NCBI GenBank assembly: GCA_036346395.1
Contig: CM070601.1
Span: forward strand, 15,001,763 to 15,065,762
Length of the DNA stretch: 64,000 bases
From: Hsuehochloa calcarea
Lineage: Eukaryota > Streptophyta > Magnoliopsida > Poales > Poaceae
Direction: 5' to 3'
Position numbers and translations under genes: made by a program
The notes under the pieces: model-generated
Seen by the model: only the letters and a program-made list of their open reading frames with translations
Databases searched by the model: none
What the model was told of the DNA's origin: nothing
Shown here: one piece after another, positions 1 to 11,334 of the stretch
Position numbering within the stretch: position 1 is the first letter of the stretch
Layout of the letters: each line of letters begins with the position of its first letter

Positions 1-1702
1 ACCCCTCAAGCACACAACACAAAAGGAGAAAAGAACTCAATGTTCTTCATCGACACGAGGCGGTCGGACCGGCCACACGGCGGTCGGACCGACGGTGATC
101 CAAATGATCGACCGACAACTAACCAATGGTCGGACCGGTGGATACGGTTCGACCCGCCAAACCAGCGGTCTGAATACATCAAGGTCGAACCGCCGTTGAA
201 AGGCGGCCGGACCGTAGAGTCCAAGATGAAAATCTCCACCCAAATCCAAAACGAAATTTGATCCAACTTTTGATTCAACCAATAAAACTTGACCAAATTT
301 CTAGCACACCTTCCTAATGGTATTGAGACCTATTTCTAGCGACGATCCGTCGATCCACTTCGCAAACGATCTCTCGAGATTTTACCAAGGAAGTGCACAA
401 ACCCTAGAAATGAGAAAACTTGATTCAAGTCTTGCTTGTGGGGTTTGATGAACTAGATGACTCTAGGAGTAATCCCACACATCAAAGCAAGATAGAGTAG
501 GCCAAGAGACCAAGCATGAACCGTTGAATCAAGGAAGCACCAAAACATCCAAAAGAGAGAAGAACACAAAGGGAGCAATTGATCTTTCAATTAAGCATCA
601 CAAGATTGTTCATCCACAATAGATGCTTACAAAGCCTCTCCACCAAGGAGGGCAAGAGCTCAACAAGGAGCACACTCCAACCCTAGTTCTCCTCTCCTCT
701 CCTCCAAACCCTAGAAAAAGAAGAAGGGGCTAAAATGAATGCTTGCTTAGGTTTTCCACCTCTCCCTTCCTATTTATACTAGAGAGCTAGGGTTTCCCTT
801 TTGGGTCTCTTACACATGGGACCCACACACAAATAACCCTTGAAGCAATCGTCGCTTCACCACGTGTAGGTTGATCGGCGGTTCTCATCGACGCCAAGCC
901 TCTCTTGTCCGAATCCCATCGGAACCTCCCGAGACTCGCACCGATATCCGCACCGCCGATCCAACCAAATGCTTGAACCACCGCTCGATCCATCTTGTCC
1001 ATTCGCTCCATGCTTGAGTCACACAACCTCACCCAGATCCCCGATCGCTCGACCTCGGCTCTCCAAGCGTAGTCCCGATCCACTCACCGCTGACGCCGCT
1101 GACTGCAAGCCACCGCAAAGAATAGACAAACAAACCGCTTCCGAACAAGTTCTTCACAACTTGACCCACGCCGTTCCGCAATGCAATATACATCAATAAA
1201 GCATTGAAGTTCATAAAATCACACACTCGTAACAAACTCAATGCAACACTTGGCTCACCTCCAGGATCGCCGGCCTCGATCGCCATTTACAGGCGGTCCG
1301 ACCGATTTCATCTTGGCGGACCGCTTCCCACAACGGCGATCGGACCGGTCCAAATGACTTAGCCAAAATTCAAGCGAAAAATCCAAACCTTCCGAAATTT
1401 CAATCGAATAGAACTTTTGATCGGGAGCTCTAAAAATGATGGGACCACATCCAAGAGACTCCTCACTTGCCTACACAACCTATTTTGGCCCACTCCAAAA
1501 CCTAACTTTTAAAATAATGGTCGGACCGCCACCATGGTCGGCCGGATCGCTCCACGGCGGTCGACCGCCCAAGACAACCGGCCGAGCCGCCGCTGGCTCG
1601 ACAAATTTTGGAGCAAACCCGAAACGCGATTTTGCAAACTAATAACGCCATTGCCAATTGACTCATCATCCCGAGATCGTGCACATATCCTCACGATATC
1701 CA
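1..1702 (-). repeat. 3' LTR of the Sirevirus element (left edge missing)
   Basis: Bases 1-1140 align with 9114-10257. Comparison with the right copy implies about 146 bases lie outside the window, giving an LTR of roughly 1.85 kb. The inner end is put at 1702 because the minus strand there reads an AAGGGAGATTG purine tract followed directly by TGGATATC, the expected PPT-to-LTR junction. The LTR has a minus-strand TATA box at 771-779 and many copies of palindrome-like motifs related to CGGTCGGACCG at 61-215, 1290-1350 and 1510-1590. Confidence 0.8.
771..779 (-). promoter_or_regulatory. TATA box in Sirevirus 3' LTR
   Basis: The minus strand reads AGTATAAATAGG. The same box is in the right LTR at 9897-9904. 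It splits the LTR into an upstream U3 of about 0.9 kb (780-1702) and a downstream R/U5, as expected of a Pol II promoter driving a minus-strand element transcript. Confidence 0.6.
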
Positions 1703-3096
1703 CAATCTCCCTTGATGAACACATTGGCAATTTTCAAGAAAATGTGGTTTTTCAAAATGAAAAGTAAAAATACGCTGCATAAAGGCACAACTTGATCCAT
1801 AAGCAACAAAAAGCCTAGGAACCGACCAAGCTGGCTTCAGAATAGTGTAAGCAAGTGAGATAAGGCATTGAGAGCACAAAAGAATTCAAATTCCAGAAAG
1901 TAGCCAAAAATCTCACTTAGGTCCAAATGAAAAGCACATTGTTCTATTTGACCTTTGATCATTGTGAGTATTCTTCAATTTCAAATCAAATCAGGAAAAG
2001 GCAATAAACCCAGAAGCTCAACTCACCATGATCACAAATTTTCAAAAGGTTCACAAAAGTTTTTTTTGTGTGTTCTTTATATATGAAACCAATCTTTATG
2101 TAAGAAACCAAAAGCTCCAACAGCATTTTCTTCACAATCTTTCTCCCCCTTTGACAATGAATTCATCAAGATGCATGAAAAAGAAAGAGCATGAAGGAAT
2201 GACTTTATTTTTGAGCTTTAGTAAAAAGGAGCAATGACCATTATACATGTAGACAGTACAAGTATTATACCAAGCCATATAAGGAGAAGACGCTATATTC
2301 AATCATGGCAAAACGTAATCGCAAAGCTAAAACCAAGATAGCAGAAATCTGAGATTGACAGAATTGCAATCATGACAAGTTGCTCAAAATCATAGATTCA
2401 CTCAAAGCAACCAAAAATGAGTCAAGCCATGTCTATAAGTAAAAAGAGACTCAAAACAAGAGTTGAGGCATTTTGAGCATTAAGAAAATTCTTTTGAAGC
2501 AAAGCTCAAGCACTTAGCCCTTTTTGGGCAAATTCTCTTTTTCTTTCTCTCCTTTTTGCTGTGCTAGATCTCAAGCCTTGCCGCGACCATCTCAAGCGAT
2601 AAGCTTAAAAGAATGATCTAGGTCATCCAAAACTCCCCCTGAGTTCATGCCGAGTGCAATGGCAAGCCGTCTCATGGGGAAGGATTGGTGAGATCAGTTT
2701 TTTCGCACAAAAAATCTCATTTTTCATTCGCTTGACTTAATAAGATAAAAAGCTCATTTTTCCATCTCAAGAGGTTCAAGACTCAAATCGACTTGTAAGA
2801 CATGGCAAGAATCATAAGCGGATCACTAGAGCAAAACTAGTCACAAGATCCAACAAGACATGATTTGATTCAAATTTCTCAAGGATATAAAGCTAGCAAG
2901 GCAAAAGCTGAGCCAAACACGAAGAGCCATAAAAGAGGTCTAGCAGACTATCACTCGATATGACAAGGTATAAAATATGAAAATAAGTCATACAGGGATA
3001 ATAATCAAAGCTCCATTAGTTTCAATATACAATGCAAGACAAATGAAATGAAACATGCATTATGATACAATGAATGCAAGCAGAGCCACTTCCCCC
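1703..3096 (-). other. Spacer with multiple polypurine tracts between pol and 3' LTR
   Basis: No convincing coding sequence lies here. On the minus strand there are four purine tracts: GAGGGGGAAG at 3089-3098, AGGGGGAGT around 2632-2640, AAAGGGGGAGAAAG around 2139-2153, and AAGGGAGATTG at 1703-1713 directly before the LTR. Repeated GGGGGAG-type tracts in this position are a recognised Sirevirus feature. No envelope-like reading frame is visible. Confidence 0.65.
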
Positions 3097-4715
3097 TCAA
3101 AACAGCCCAATAGGACTAATAACCCCTAACTCTCCTCGCAAAGCAGCAAAACGCGAAGAGTCAAGAGCCTTAGTGAAAATATCTGCAAGCTGTTGCTCAG
3201 ACTCTACAAAGTGAAGCACAACATCACCTTTCTCAACATGGTCTCTCAGAAAATGAAATCGAATGTCAATGTGTTTAGTCCTGGAGTGTTGCACTGGGTT
3301 TTTGGCAATATTAATTGCAGAAGTGTTGTCACAGAAAAGAGGAACACTTCCCAAAGATAACCCATAGTCCCGCAATGGATAAAATCCAAAGAACTCGAGA
3401 GCGACCATGCAATGCAGCTACATACTCAACCTCACCAGATCAGGTAATGTAAGACCGCTTTTCTAGAAGACCAAGAAACAAGAGATGTGCCCAAGAAATG
3501 ACAAGTGCCGAAGTACTCTTCCTATCAACTCTACACCGTAAAATCAAGATCGTAAAATGCTCGAATTGAAAGAGCCAAGAAGAAGAATACCGAGTCCAAA
3601 ATCAAGCGTATCTTGAAGGTACACGAATATGCGCGCATCGCTTGACGATGAGAAGCACGAGGGGAAGCCTGAAAGCGAGCGCACAGACATACGGCGAATT
3701 GTATGTCCGGCCTCGACGCTGTAAGATAGAGGAGGGAGCCAATCATACTGCGGTACTCTTTCCGTCCACGGACTCTCCATCCTCATCGTGGTCCAAAGAC
3801 GGTGGTTGTTGCAATGGGAGTAGACATTGGCCTACCGCTTCCCATATTGAAGCGCCAAGAAGGTCCTTTGTATACTTACTCGTGGACGAAGGTGCCTTCT
3901 TTCGCTTGCTTGATTTGAAGACCAAGGAAGAATGTCGCTCTCCCATCATGCTCATCTCGAATTCACCGCTCATAGAATCAAAATCTAGACACCAAAGCAT
4001 GAGAGGAACCACCAAAATAATATCATCCACATATATTTGAACCAACAAGAAATCACGCCATGCCCGAGAGTGAACAAGGTTTTATCAACCATTCCCATTT
4101 TGAAATTATTTTCAAGCAAGAAACTCTTAAGCTCACATACCAAGCTCTAGGAGCTTGTTTCAAACCATACAGGCTTTAGAGAGTTTAAAAACATGGTTTG
4201 GGAATTTTTGATTTTCAAACCCTGGAGGTTGCTTGACAAAGACCTCTTCTTCTATGAAGCCATTCAAGAAAGCACTTTTAACATCCATTTGAAAAAGCTT
4301 GAAACCCTTGGATGTTGCAAATGCTAAAAGAATGCGAATGGCTTCCAATCTAGCTACTTGGAGCAAAGGTCTCCTCAAAGTCTAAGCCCTCTACTGAATA
4401 ACCTTGAGCAACAAGTCTCGCTTTATTGCGAACAACCATCCATCCTCACTTTGCTTATTTTAAAAACCCATTTTGTTCCAATAACATGAGAATCAGAAGG
4501 TCGCTCAACTAAAAACCAGACTTTGTTTCTTTCAAAATTTTCAAGCTCTTCATGCATGGCATTGACCCAAGAGGCATCAGATAAAGCATGGGTGATATCT
4601 CGGGGTTCAAAAGAAGCGACAAAAGCGTAATGTGCATGGGAATCGGAGAATATAAACCGGAGCGAGTGACTCGCTCTTGAAGATCCCCAATCATCTGCTC
4701 AGAGGATGTTGTCAC
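3097..4715 (-). pseudogene. copia reverse transcriptase and RNase H remnant
   Basis: Read right to left, the fragments are: an N-terminal RT piece at 4715-4509; RT palm at 4378-4160 with FQMDVKSAFLNG and VKQPPGFE; the YVDDII catalytic loop near 4040; a SKYTKDLL piece near 3860; the GSLLYLTASRPDI segment at 3746-3690; and RNase H at 3408-3097 with FCDNTSAINIAKNP, RTKHIDIR and ADIFTKAL. These are in order and collinear with a normal copia RT/RNase H, but they fall in several frames. Near 3850 the frame is restored by one inserted C and one removed G, which shows that small indels cause the breaks. The likely role was first-strand and second-strand cDNA synthesis in the virus-like particle. Confidence 0.85.
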
Positions 4716-5305
4716 TGAATGCGAAGAGGTGCTCCCGTGCGTATGGCCTCTACCCCATGAGTTGTGGAGGTAGGAACAGAGCCACTCAGATCGTCGGTGG
4801 GGATAGGAGGAGACTGCTCAGCTGAAACTGAAGTAGTAGTAGCAGGCTCTCCACCCCTCTCGGGTAGCCGGAGGATGGTTTGGGTCTTCATCCTCGTAAT
4901 CATCATCGACGAAGATGCTTTCTTGAGTTTCGGAACTGTGTACTCAAGCATCGGGTCTAGTACTGTGACTAGCCTCATCAAAAGTGACTTCAAAGTCTCA
5001 ACAATTTTGTTAGTATCAACATTAAAAACACGATAGCCACGAGAATGAGCAGGATATCCAAGAAATATGCCATCAAAACATCTAGACTCAAATTTATCAA
5101 GATTGCCATGTTTAAGAATGAAGCACTTGCAACCAAAAATCTTGAAATGAGAGACCTTTGGAGAATGACCAAATCTAAGCTCATAAGAAGTCTTCCCAAC
5201 CACAGATCTCAAGAAAACCCTATTGGAGATATAACAAGCAGTAGAGATCGCCTCAGCCCAAAATCTCCTAGGAGTAGAATGCTCATCTAGCATGGTCCGA
5301 GCCAT
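4712..5305 (-). pseudogene. copia integrase C-terminal region
   Basis: An open stretch of 197 codons holds the familiar end of copia integrase: ARTMLDEHSTPRRFWAEAI, CYISNRVFLR, KTSYELRFGHSPKVSHFKIFG and IFLGYPAHSRGYRVFN. The last part is acidic and Ser/Thr/Pro-rich, the usual linker to RT. The catalytic D,D-35-E core should lie at about 5305-5620, where the frame is lost. The fragment is continuous in order with the protease and pre-integrase piece to its right and with RT to its left. Confidence 0.85.
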
Positions 5306-5621
5306 CTCTACAAGGGTTCTGTTCTTCCTTTCTACAACACCATTCTCACGAGGAACTCTAGGAGAAGAAAATCGATGCTCAATTCCCTATCATAGTAAGG
5401 TAGAAAAGAAGAATTCTTGAACTCATCCCATTATCACTCCTAATGGCTCTCAAAGCTCCAGTATATCAACAAAGAATTCTAAGGACCAAATCTTTAAAGA
5501 ATCCAAATGCTTCGTCCTTAGAAGCAAGAAAATAAACCCATGAATACCTGGAGTAATCATCCACAACCACAAGCACATACCATTTCCCACCACCGATCAA
5601 CTCTAGAAGGACCAATCAGAT

Positions 5622-6235
5622 CTAAGTGAAGAAGTCATTCCGGTCCATCACCATTACCAAAGTAAGAGGTGGGTGGGAAGCAGACACCATCTTACCATGT
5701 CTACAGGGTGAGCACACAAGATCTCTGACAGCCTTCAGCCTAGGCAAACCTCTAATCAAGTCCTTGCAACTGACTCTAGACAGATGATCAAAACCTATAT
5801 GCCCAAGTCTACGATGCCACAAAACAAGGTCATGAGAATCAGAGGCTACCAGACATCTAGGACTGGAAACAGAAGAAATACTGAAATTTGCACAGAAGAT
5901 CTTCTCAAATCTGGAGATCTCAAAAACAAGCTCACCTGAGGAATCTAGAACTCTGCACTCACCTCTCTTAAACCTCACTTCTAGACCCTCATCTAGCAGC
6001 TGAGAAACAGATAGAAGATTATACCTCAGCTTACTCACCAAAGCGACGTCTTTTAACATGAACTTGTCGTTGACGCGCACAGTGCCCTTTGCAGTCACGG
6101 TCCCGGTAGAAGCATCCCCAAATGTAATCAATTCATTGCCGGATGCACGTGTGAGGGAGGAGAACCATCTAGAATCTCCGGTCATATGTCGAGAACACCC
6201 GGAGTCAACAAGCCACTTGTCCTCCTTCCTCGCAC
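5622..6235 (-). pseudogene. copia protease end and GAG-pre-integrase domain
   Basis: The aspartic protease active site reads WLVDSGCSRHMTGD, with DSG near 6200, in frame with the segment beginning at 6185. It continues through the flap-like LRYNLLSVSQLLDEG to the zinc-binding HHCC pre-integrase domain, LWHRRLGHIGF followed by DLVCSPCRHGKM, at about 5830-5690. Upstream of about 6240 the frame is lost. In a working element this part would mature the polyprotein and help integrase bind the LTR ends. Confidence 0.85.
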
Positions 6236-6476
6236 GACGGACCTAAAAGGCACAATCAGAAAACATCCGTGCCTCGATCTTCAAGTTAGTGATAAATGAA
6301 CGAGGAATCCAAGATCGAGAAGCACGATGTCCGGGAAACAGCGAGAGAAATAGTGAAACATGATCGTGAATAAAATCATAAGAATGCACATGAGAACCAC
6401 CTAGACCTCTCCAAACGATCTACCAAAAGATCGATACTCTCCTGCTAGGTGCTACCCTGTCTCTCCTCACGATGTC

Positions 6477-8900
6477 CTAATCCAACATGCCGCTAGACCC
6501 ACCAAAAGAGTCTACAAAGTTCTCTACAAATCTAGGCCTATGTGTGGTGCGATAAACAGGCTGCCTAGCTCTAGAGACTACATCTGGAGAAGGGACTCCT
6601 CTAATGGATCTTAGGACGCTCATCCTCTCTTTTCTCTCAAGTTTTGCTCTCCCAAGGTAACTCAACAAGATGGCCTTCTTTCTTGCGAGAAGGTGCAATG
6701 GTATCGACCTTTGAGGGGTCTGCATGAGATGAGTGGTGGCACCTTTCTTGCCGTAAAGAGTTTGAGCAAAACAACCGGATTTGAAAACAACCCTGATGGC
6801 TTAGGAGGTTCTAGCTCAAACAAACCATTCTTCACAACTCTAGCAATCTTAGGTGGGTTTTTCTTGGAATGCTCTAGGGGGTTGAAACCTAGACCACTAT
6901 TTTTCACGCTCACCTTGGATTGATCAAGAATCATGTTGAGTTTCTTTTTCCCACTTGAAAATTTCTCAAGAGTCACCTTGAGGTAATCATTCTCTTTCAT
7001 TAACTCCTCACATCTAGAACACTTGCTAGACTTGATTACCTCATTGCGCTTACTCTTAAGAAGGGCCACTTCCACTTTGAAGGCCTCACAAGACACACAG
7101 TAGGATTCCTGAATCCTACTCAACTGCTCCTTAAACTTAACTCTAAAAGCCTCTTGTATCTGACTAACCATGGTTTCAACTTCAGCATTCAAAACACAAG
7201 AGTTAGAATCAATAACCTTTTTAGAAGCAGTAAAAGACATGGATCTTTCAATTTTAGCCTTTTCTTCCAGGGTCTTGTTTAAGGCTTCAATTTCAATTGT
7301 AAGCTTGGGACAATTTTCACAAGATGCAACTCTAGAGTAAATCAATGTTTCATCATCTCTTGCATCTTAATCCTATTATCCTTACAATGAGAGCATGTGT
7401 GACTGCATCAAACTTTTGCAATTCTTTTAAGGAACTATCCAATTTTAATTCTAGCAAAGCACAATTAGAGCAAGTTAAAGGGATAGCTTCCATGGCAGTC
7501 ACATCAAGAGGAATGACATCTAAACAAGCAGATCTAGACTTGAAAGATTCTAGTTCATCGAGAGCATCTTTTAGTTGATTTGTGACAGAGGAATGAGCAA
7601 ATTTCAAGCTTGTCAAATCGTTAAGCAAGCTAGTGCAGAATCACAAATATCGCAGGATTGATAGATTTAAGCCTAACAACTTCAAGATTTAAGTTATCAA
7701 TCATAATGTCCCGCTTCCTAATCATTTTTACTTGCTTATGCAATTTCGCTCAACAAGCACCAAAGCCCTTTTCATATCGGCAATAGAAGGGCATACCTCG
7801 TCAGATCACTAAAAGGATCCTCATCTTTGGAGGAATCGCCGTGGTCGTTCTTGGCCATGAAACACATGCGGTGAAGTCATGCGCCTTCTTCTTGCCACGA
7901 GAATCACTCTCGCCGTCCTCCGCTTCCGAATCCACATCGCTCATATTAACATTCTCAAGAGCGGCAGGACCCTACCGACAAACTTCCGATAGTTTGTCTT
8001 CTTGGGTTTTGCATCCCTCTCCGGGATGTCTTCTTGTCTCCTTCTCCTCCTTGCCCTTTAGCTCAGGGCACTTGGAGCGAATGTGGTTTGGCTCACCACA
8101 TTCAAGCACGTGATAGGTCCACCTCCTCCTATTTCTCACCTTGTTGTACGCTCTGTGAATTTGGTGGAAAGGAGGGCTAAGTCATCCTCGGGCAATTTCT
8201 CAAGTTGCTCATCACTCAAAGAATGTAAAGCGATAATGAAAAGCCGATGAGCTACAATCAAGAGAATCAAGAGCAACCCTTGGATTTGTCGACCACCAAA
8301 GCCATCGACTGTCTTGGGGAGACGCGAGATAAAGTCAATCTCATGCGTCTTCAACCTCGAGTAGAGCTTATCCATGGTAAGCTCACTCATGACATGTTGT
8401 CATTGATGGAAGTGATCTTCATACCCTGCACCTTCACATCAAGAGCACCTGTAAGGTGCGTGCATTTTCGACTTCGAAAAATATCAAGTCAACAAATACG
8501 AGATCATGAAGAATTTTAGAGAATCTTCCCACACTCATCCAAAGACTCACCGTGCCTTTGTTCGATCTTCGAGTAAACCTTTTGAGTGGTTCGCCTCACT
8601 TCCTTGATCGCAGTGGACCCTTCGTGATAATCACAAAGTGTCCGCCAGATCTCGTGAGCGAGACGCAAGTGAGCAACACGCTCAAACTCGGATCGACTAA
8701 GGCCTTGGATCAAATAATTCCGAGCCTTGTTTGTTGGCCTCCACATCCGGAGTGATCGTATCGCCATCGGTGGCACGACATAAGGGTTTTTCACCTTTAG
8801 CCAAATAGCGTGCCCTTGAGCCTCGATATACGCTTGCATACGAGCCTTCCAAGATGCAAAGTCAACTCCTCAAAAATGTGTGGCTTGGTTGAGTACTTGT
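6477..8900 (-). pseudogene. Sirevirus gag polyprotein, broken
   Basis: Fragments in order from the right are: 8839-8516, a gag core with PYVVPPMAIRSLRMWRP and RVAHLRLAHEIWRTLCDYHEG; 8390-8136, the TMDKLYSRLKTHEID part; a CCHC zinc knuckle of the form C-GEPNHIRSKCP near 8110-8070; and long Lys/Glu/Leu-rich coiled-coil segments at 7628-7353 and 7345-6662. A gag extended by a coiled coil after the zinc knuckle is typical of Sireviruses. At least five frame changes separate the pieces. Gag would normally assemble the particle and bind RNA through the knuckle. Confidence 0.75.
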
Positions 8901-8949
8901 CGGCCGCCATGGCTCCAAAGACCGGTTAAGATCTATAGAAAAGAGCTAA

Positions 8950-8965
8950 CCGGCTCACGATACCA
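8950..8965 (-). other. Primer binding site of Sirevirus element
   Basis: The minus strand reads TGGTATCGTGAGCCGG, a near match to the TGGTATCAGAGC site complementary to the 3' end of initiator tRNA-Met that plant copia elements use. It lies two bases inside the LTR end, which is the expected position. Confidence 0.75.
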
Positions 8966-8967
8966 CT

Positions 8968-10257
8968 TGTAGGACCTGAAAGGCGACTAGGGGTGAATAG
9001 GCGCTTTCAAAACTTTCTCGCCTAAATCAAAACCAACACGAACTTTACTCCTTTAGCTATGAAAGCTAAGAAGTTCGTTGTGCACACAACTAAGCCTTGT
9101 GTTGACTTTGATAAACCCTCAAGCACACAACACAAAAGGAGAAAAGAACTCAATGTTCTTCATCGACACGGCGGTCGACCGGCTACCACGGCGGATCGAC
9201 CGACGGTGATCCAGCCGTCCGACCAAGAACAACCAATGGCCGGACCGGTGGACGGCGGTTCGACCCGCCAAACCAATGGTCTGAATACACTGGCGGTCGA
9301 ACCGCCGTTGAAAGGCCTGGCCGGACCGGTGAGAGTCCAAAGATCGAAAATCTCCACCCAAATCCAAAACGAAATTTGATCCAACTTTTGATTCAACCAA
9401 TAAAACTTGACCAAATTTCTAGCACACCTTCCTAATGGTATTGGAGACCTATTTCTAGCGACGATCCGTCAGATCCACTTCGCAGAAACGATCTCTCGAG
9501 ATTTTACCAAGGAAGTGCACAAACCCTAGAAATGAGAAAAACTTGATTCAAGTCTTGCTTGTGGGGGTTTGATGAACTAGATGACTCTAGGAGTAATCCC
9601 ACACATCAAAGCAAGATAGAGTAGGCCAAGAGACCAAGCATGAACCGTTGAATCAAGGAAGCACCAAAACATCCAAAAGAGAGAAGAACACAAAGGAGCA
9701 ATTGATCTTTCAATTAAGCATCACAAGATTGTTCATCCACAATAGATGCTTACAAAGCCTCTCCACCAAGGAGGGCAAGAGCTCAACAAGGAGCACACTC
9801 CAACCCTAGTTCTCCTCTCCTCTCCTCCAAACCCTAGAAAAAGAAGAAGGGGGCTAAAATGAATGCTTGCTTAGGTTTTCCACCTCTCCCCTTCCTATTT
9901 ATACTAGAGAGCTAGGGTTTCCCTTTTTGGGTCTCTTACACATGGGACCCACACAAATAACCCTTGAAGCAATCGCTTTGCTTCACCACGTGTAGGTTGA
10001 TCGGTTCTCATCGACGCCAAGCCTCTCTTGTCCAATCCCATCGGAACCTCCCGAGACTCGCACCGATATCCGCACCGCCGATCCAACCAAATTGCTTCAA
10101 CCACCGTTCGATCCATCTTGTCCATTCGCTCCATGCTTGAGTCACACAACCTCACCCAGATCCCCGATCGCTCGACCTCGGCTCTCCAAGCGTAGTCCCG
10201 ATCCACTCACCGCTGACGCCGTTGACACGCAAGCCACCGCACAACAATAGACAAACA
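8968..10257 (-). repeat. 5' LTR of the Sirevirus element, outer end truncated
   Basis: The LTR starts on the plus strand with TGTAGGACCTGAAAGG, the complement of the CCTACA end, next to the primer binding site. It matches 1-1140 with few substitutions but many 1-3 base indels. Similarity to the left LTR stops at about 10257, and gypsy gag sequence follows directly, so about 560 bases of U3 are missing. The TATA box is at 9897-9904. Confidence 0.8.
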
Positions 10258-11334
10258 TTTTGTTACTCTTATATCTTGTTGCACTTGCCTTTCAATTTTG
10301 GTTGCTTGATGCACCAACTCCACCATGTTGTTGTAAGGTTGAAATTCGGTGATGCGTTTGATGGAAGGGTGTAAACCAGCAAGGAATCGGGCCATATTTT
10401 GCTCTTCTTGCTCATATATATTAGCGCTAATCATCGCCATCTCCATCTCTTTATAGTACTCCTCCACCGTGAGCGTTCCTTGCTTCATTTGCTGCAATTT
10501 GTCAAATAAATCACGCTTGTAATGTTTGAGAATAAACCTTGCTCTCATGTGGTACTTCATCTCTTCCCATGTAGTGATGGGAGGCTCGTCGTGCTCTCTC
10601 ATTTGATTTTGAACTTGTTCCCACCATATGAGTGCATAATCAGTGAATTCAAGTCCTGTCATGTGAATTTTATTCTCCTCTGAATAATTGTGCAAGCGGA
10701 ACGCCTTGTCCAGCTTGAGCTCCCAAGTAAGCTATGCCTCCGGGTCATGTGTACCTGAAAATGTTGGCATAGTAAATTTAAGCTTACCAAACTTGTCCTC
10801 ATTGGGGCGTTCGTCGCCGCGACGGTTATGGCGGTGGTAGCCGTCATCGTAGTGAAGAAAGTCATCGTCGTCAAAACGAGGTGCTCTTCCACCACGGCCT
10901 CCATGTCCTTGGCCCCTCCCCGGACCATGGAATCCGCCCCCTTCACCTCTCCCTAGCAGGGGTGGACGAATGGCGTTGGCCACCACGCGGTCTCGCCTGT
11001 GTTGCGCTTCTTGGTCGCCTCGAGCAACGCCCGCTCCCTCATCTTGTGGAGGGATCCCACCTCCATGATGAACACTGTCTTCCTCTTGTTGTGGTCGAAG
11101 TGCACGCACCACATCGTTCACAATGTTAGTACGTAGCACACTCATTTGTTGGTTCATCTCAATGCGCATGTTTTGTGTGGAGTTGTTGATTTCCGCCTTG
11201 AGTCGCTCCTCCAAGGCAGAAGTAGTAGCGGTGAACTCATTGCGCAAAGTTCCCCTCAACACTTGGAATTGAAAACGAGTCACCGGGGAATTCAGATCAT
11301 GCTCCTCTTCGATATTGTCGTCTCCTCCTGACAT
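10258..11334 (-). pseudogene. Ty3/gypsy gag, 3' truncated and with one stop
   Basis: The ATG at 11334 opens a frame starting MSGGDDNIEEE. A coiled-coil-like segment follows, then a Gly/Arg/Asp-rich stretch, then the retrotransposon gag core with FSGTHDPEA, LTWELKLDKAFRLHNY, LIWWEQVQNQ and KHYKRDLFDKLQQMKQG. A single TAG at 10734-10732, where a Tyr codon is expected, interrupts an otherwise continuous frame of about 360 codons. The frame is cut at 10257 by the Sirevirus LTR, and no pol sequence follows. The intact length and the single stop suggest a relatively young insertion. Confidence 0.8.

Larger units (their letters stand above)
1..10257 (-). mobile_element. Sirevirus-type Ty1/copia retrotransposon, decayed
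   Basis: Read on the minus strand the order is 5' LTR (8968-10257), primer binding site (8950-8965), gag, protease, integrase, RT, RNase H (ending at 3097), a long spacer with several polypurine tracts, and 3' LTR (1-1702, continuing off the left edge). Protease and integrase before RT is the Ty1/copia order. Long LTRs, a coiled-coil extension of gag and multiple polypurine tracts before the 3' LTR are traits of the Sirevirus lineage. Every domain is broken by frameshifts, so the copy looks non-functional as written. The 5' LTR lacks about 0.6 kb at its outer end, where it abuts gypsy sequence, so a target site duplication cannot be checked. Confidence 0.85.

Noticed and set aside
61..215. 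CRISPR-like array from repeated CGGTCGGACCG words
   Set aside because: Repeats are short, palindromic and irregularly spaced, lie in an LTR, and the DNA is plant nuclear.
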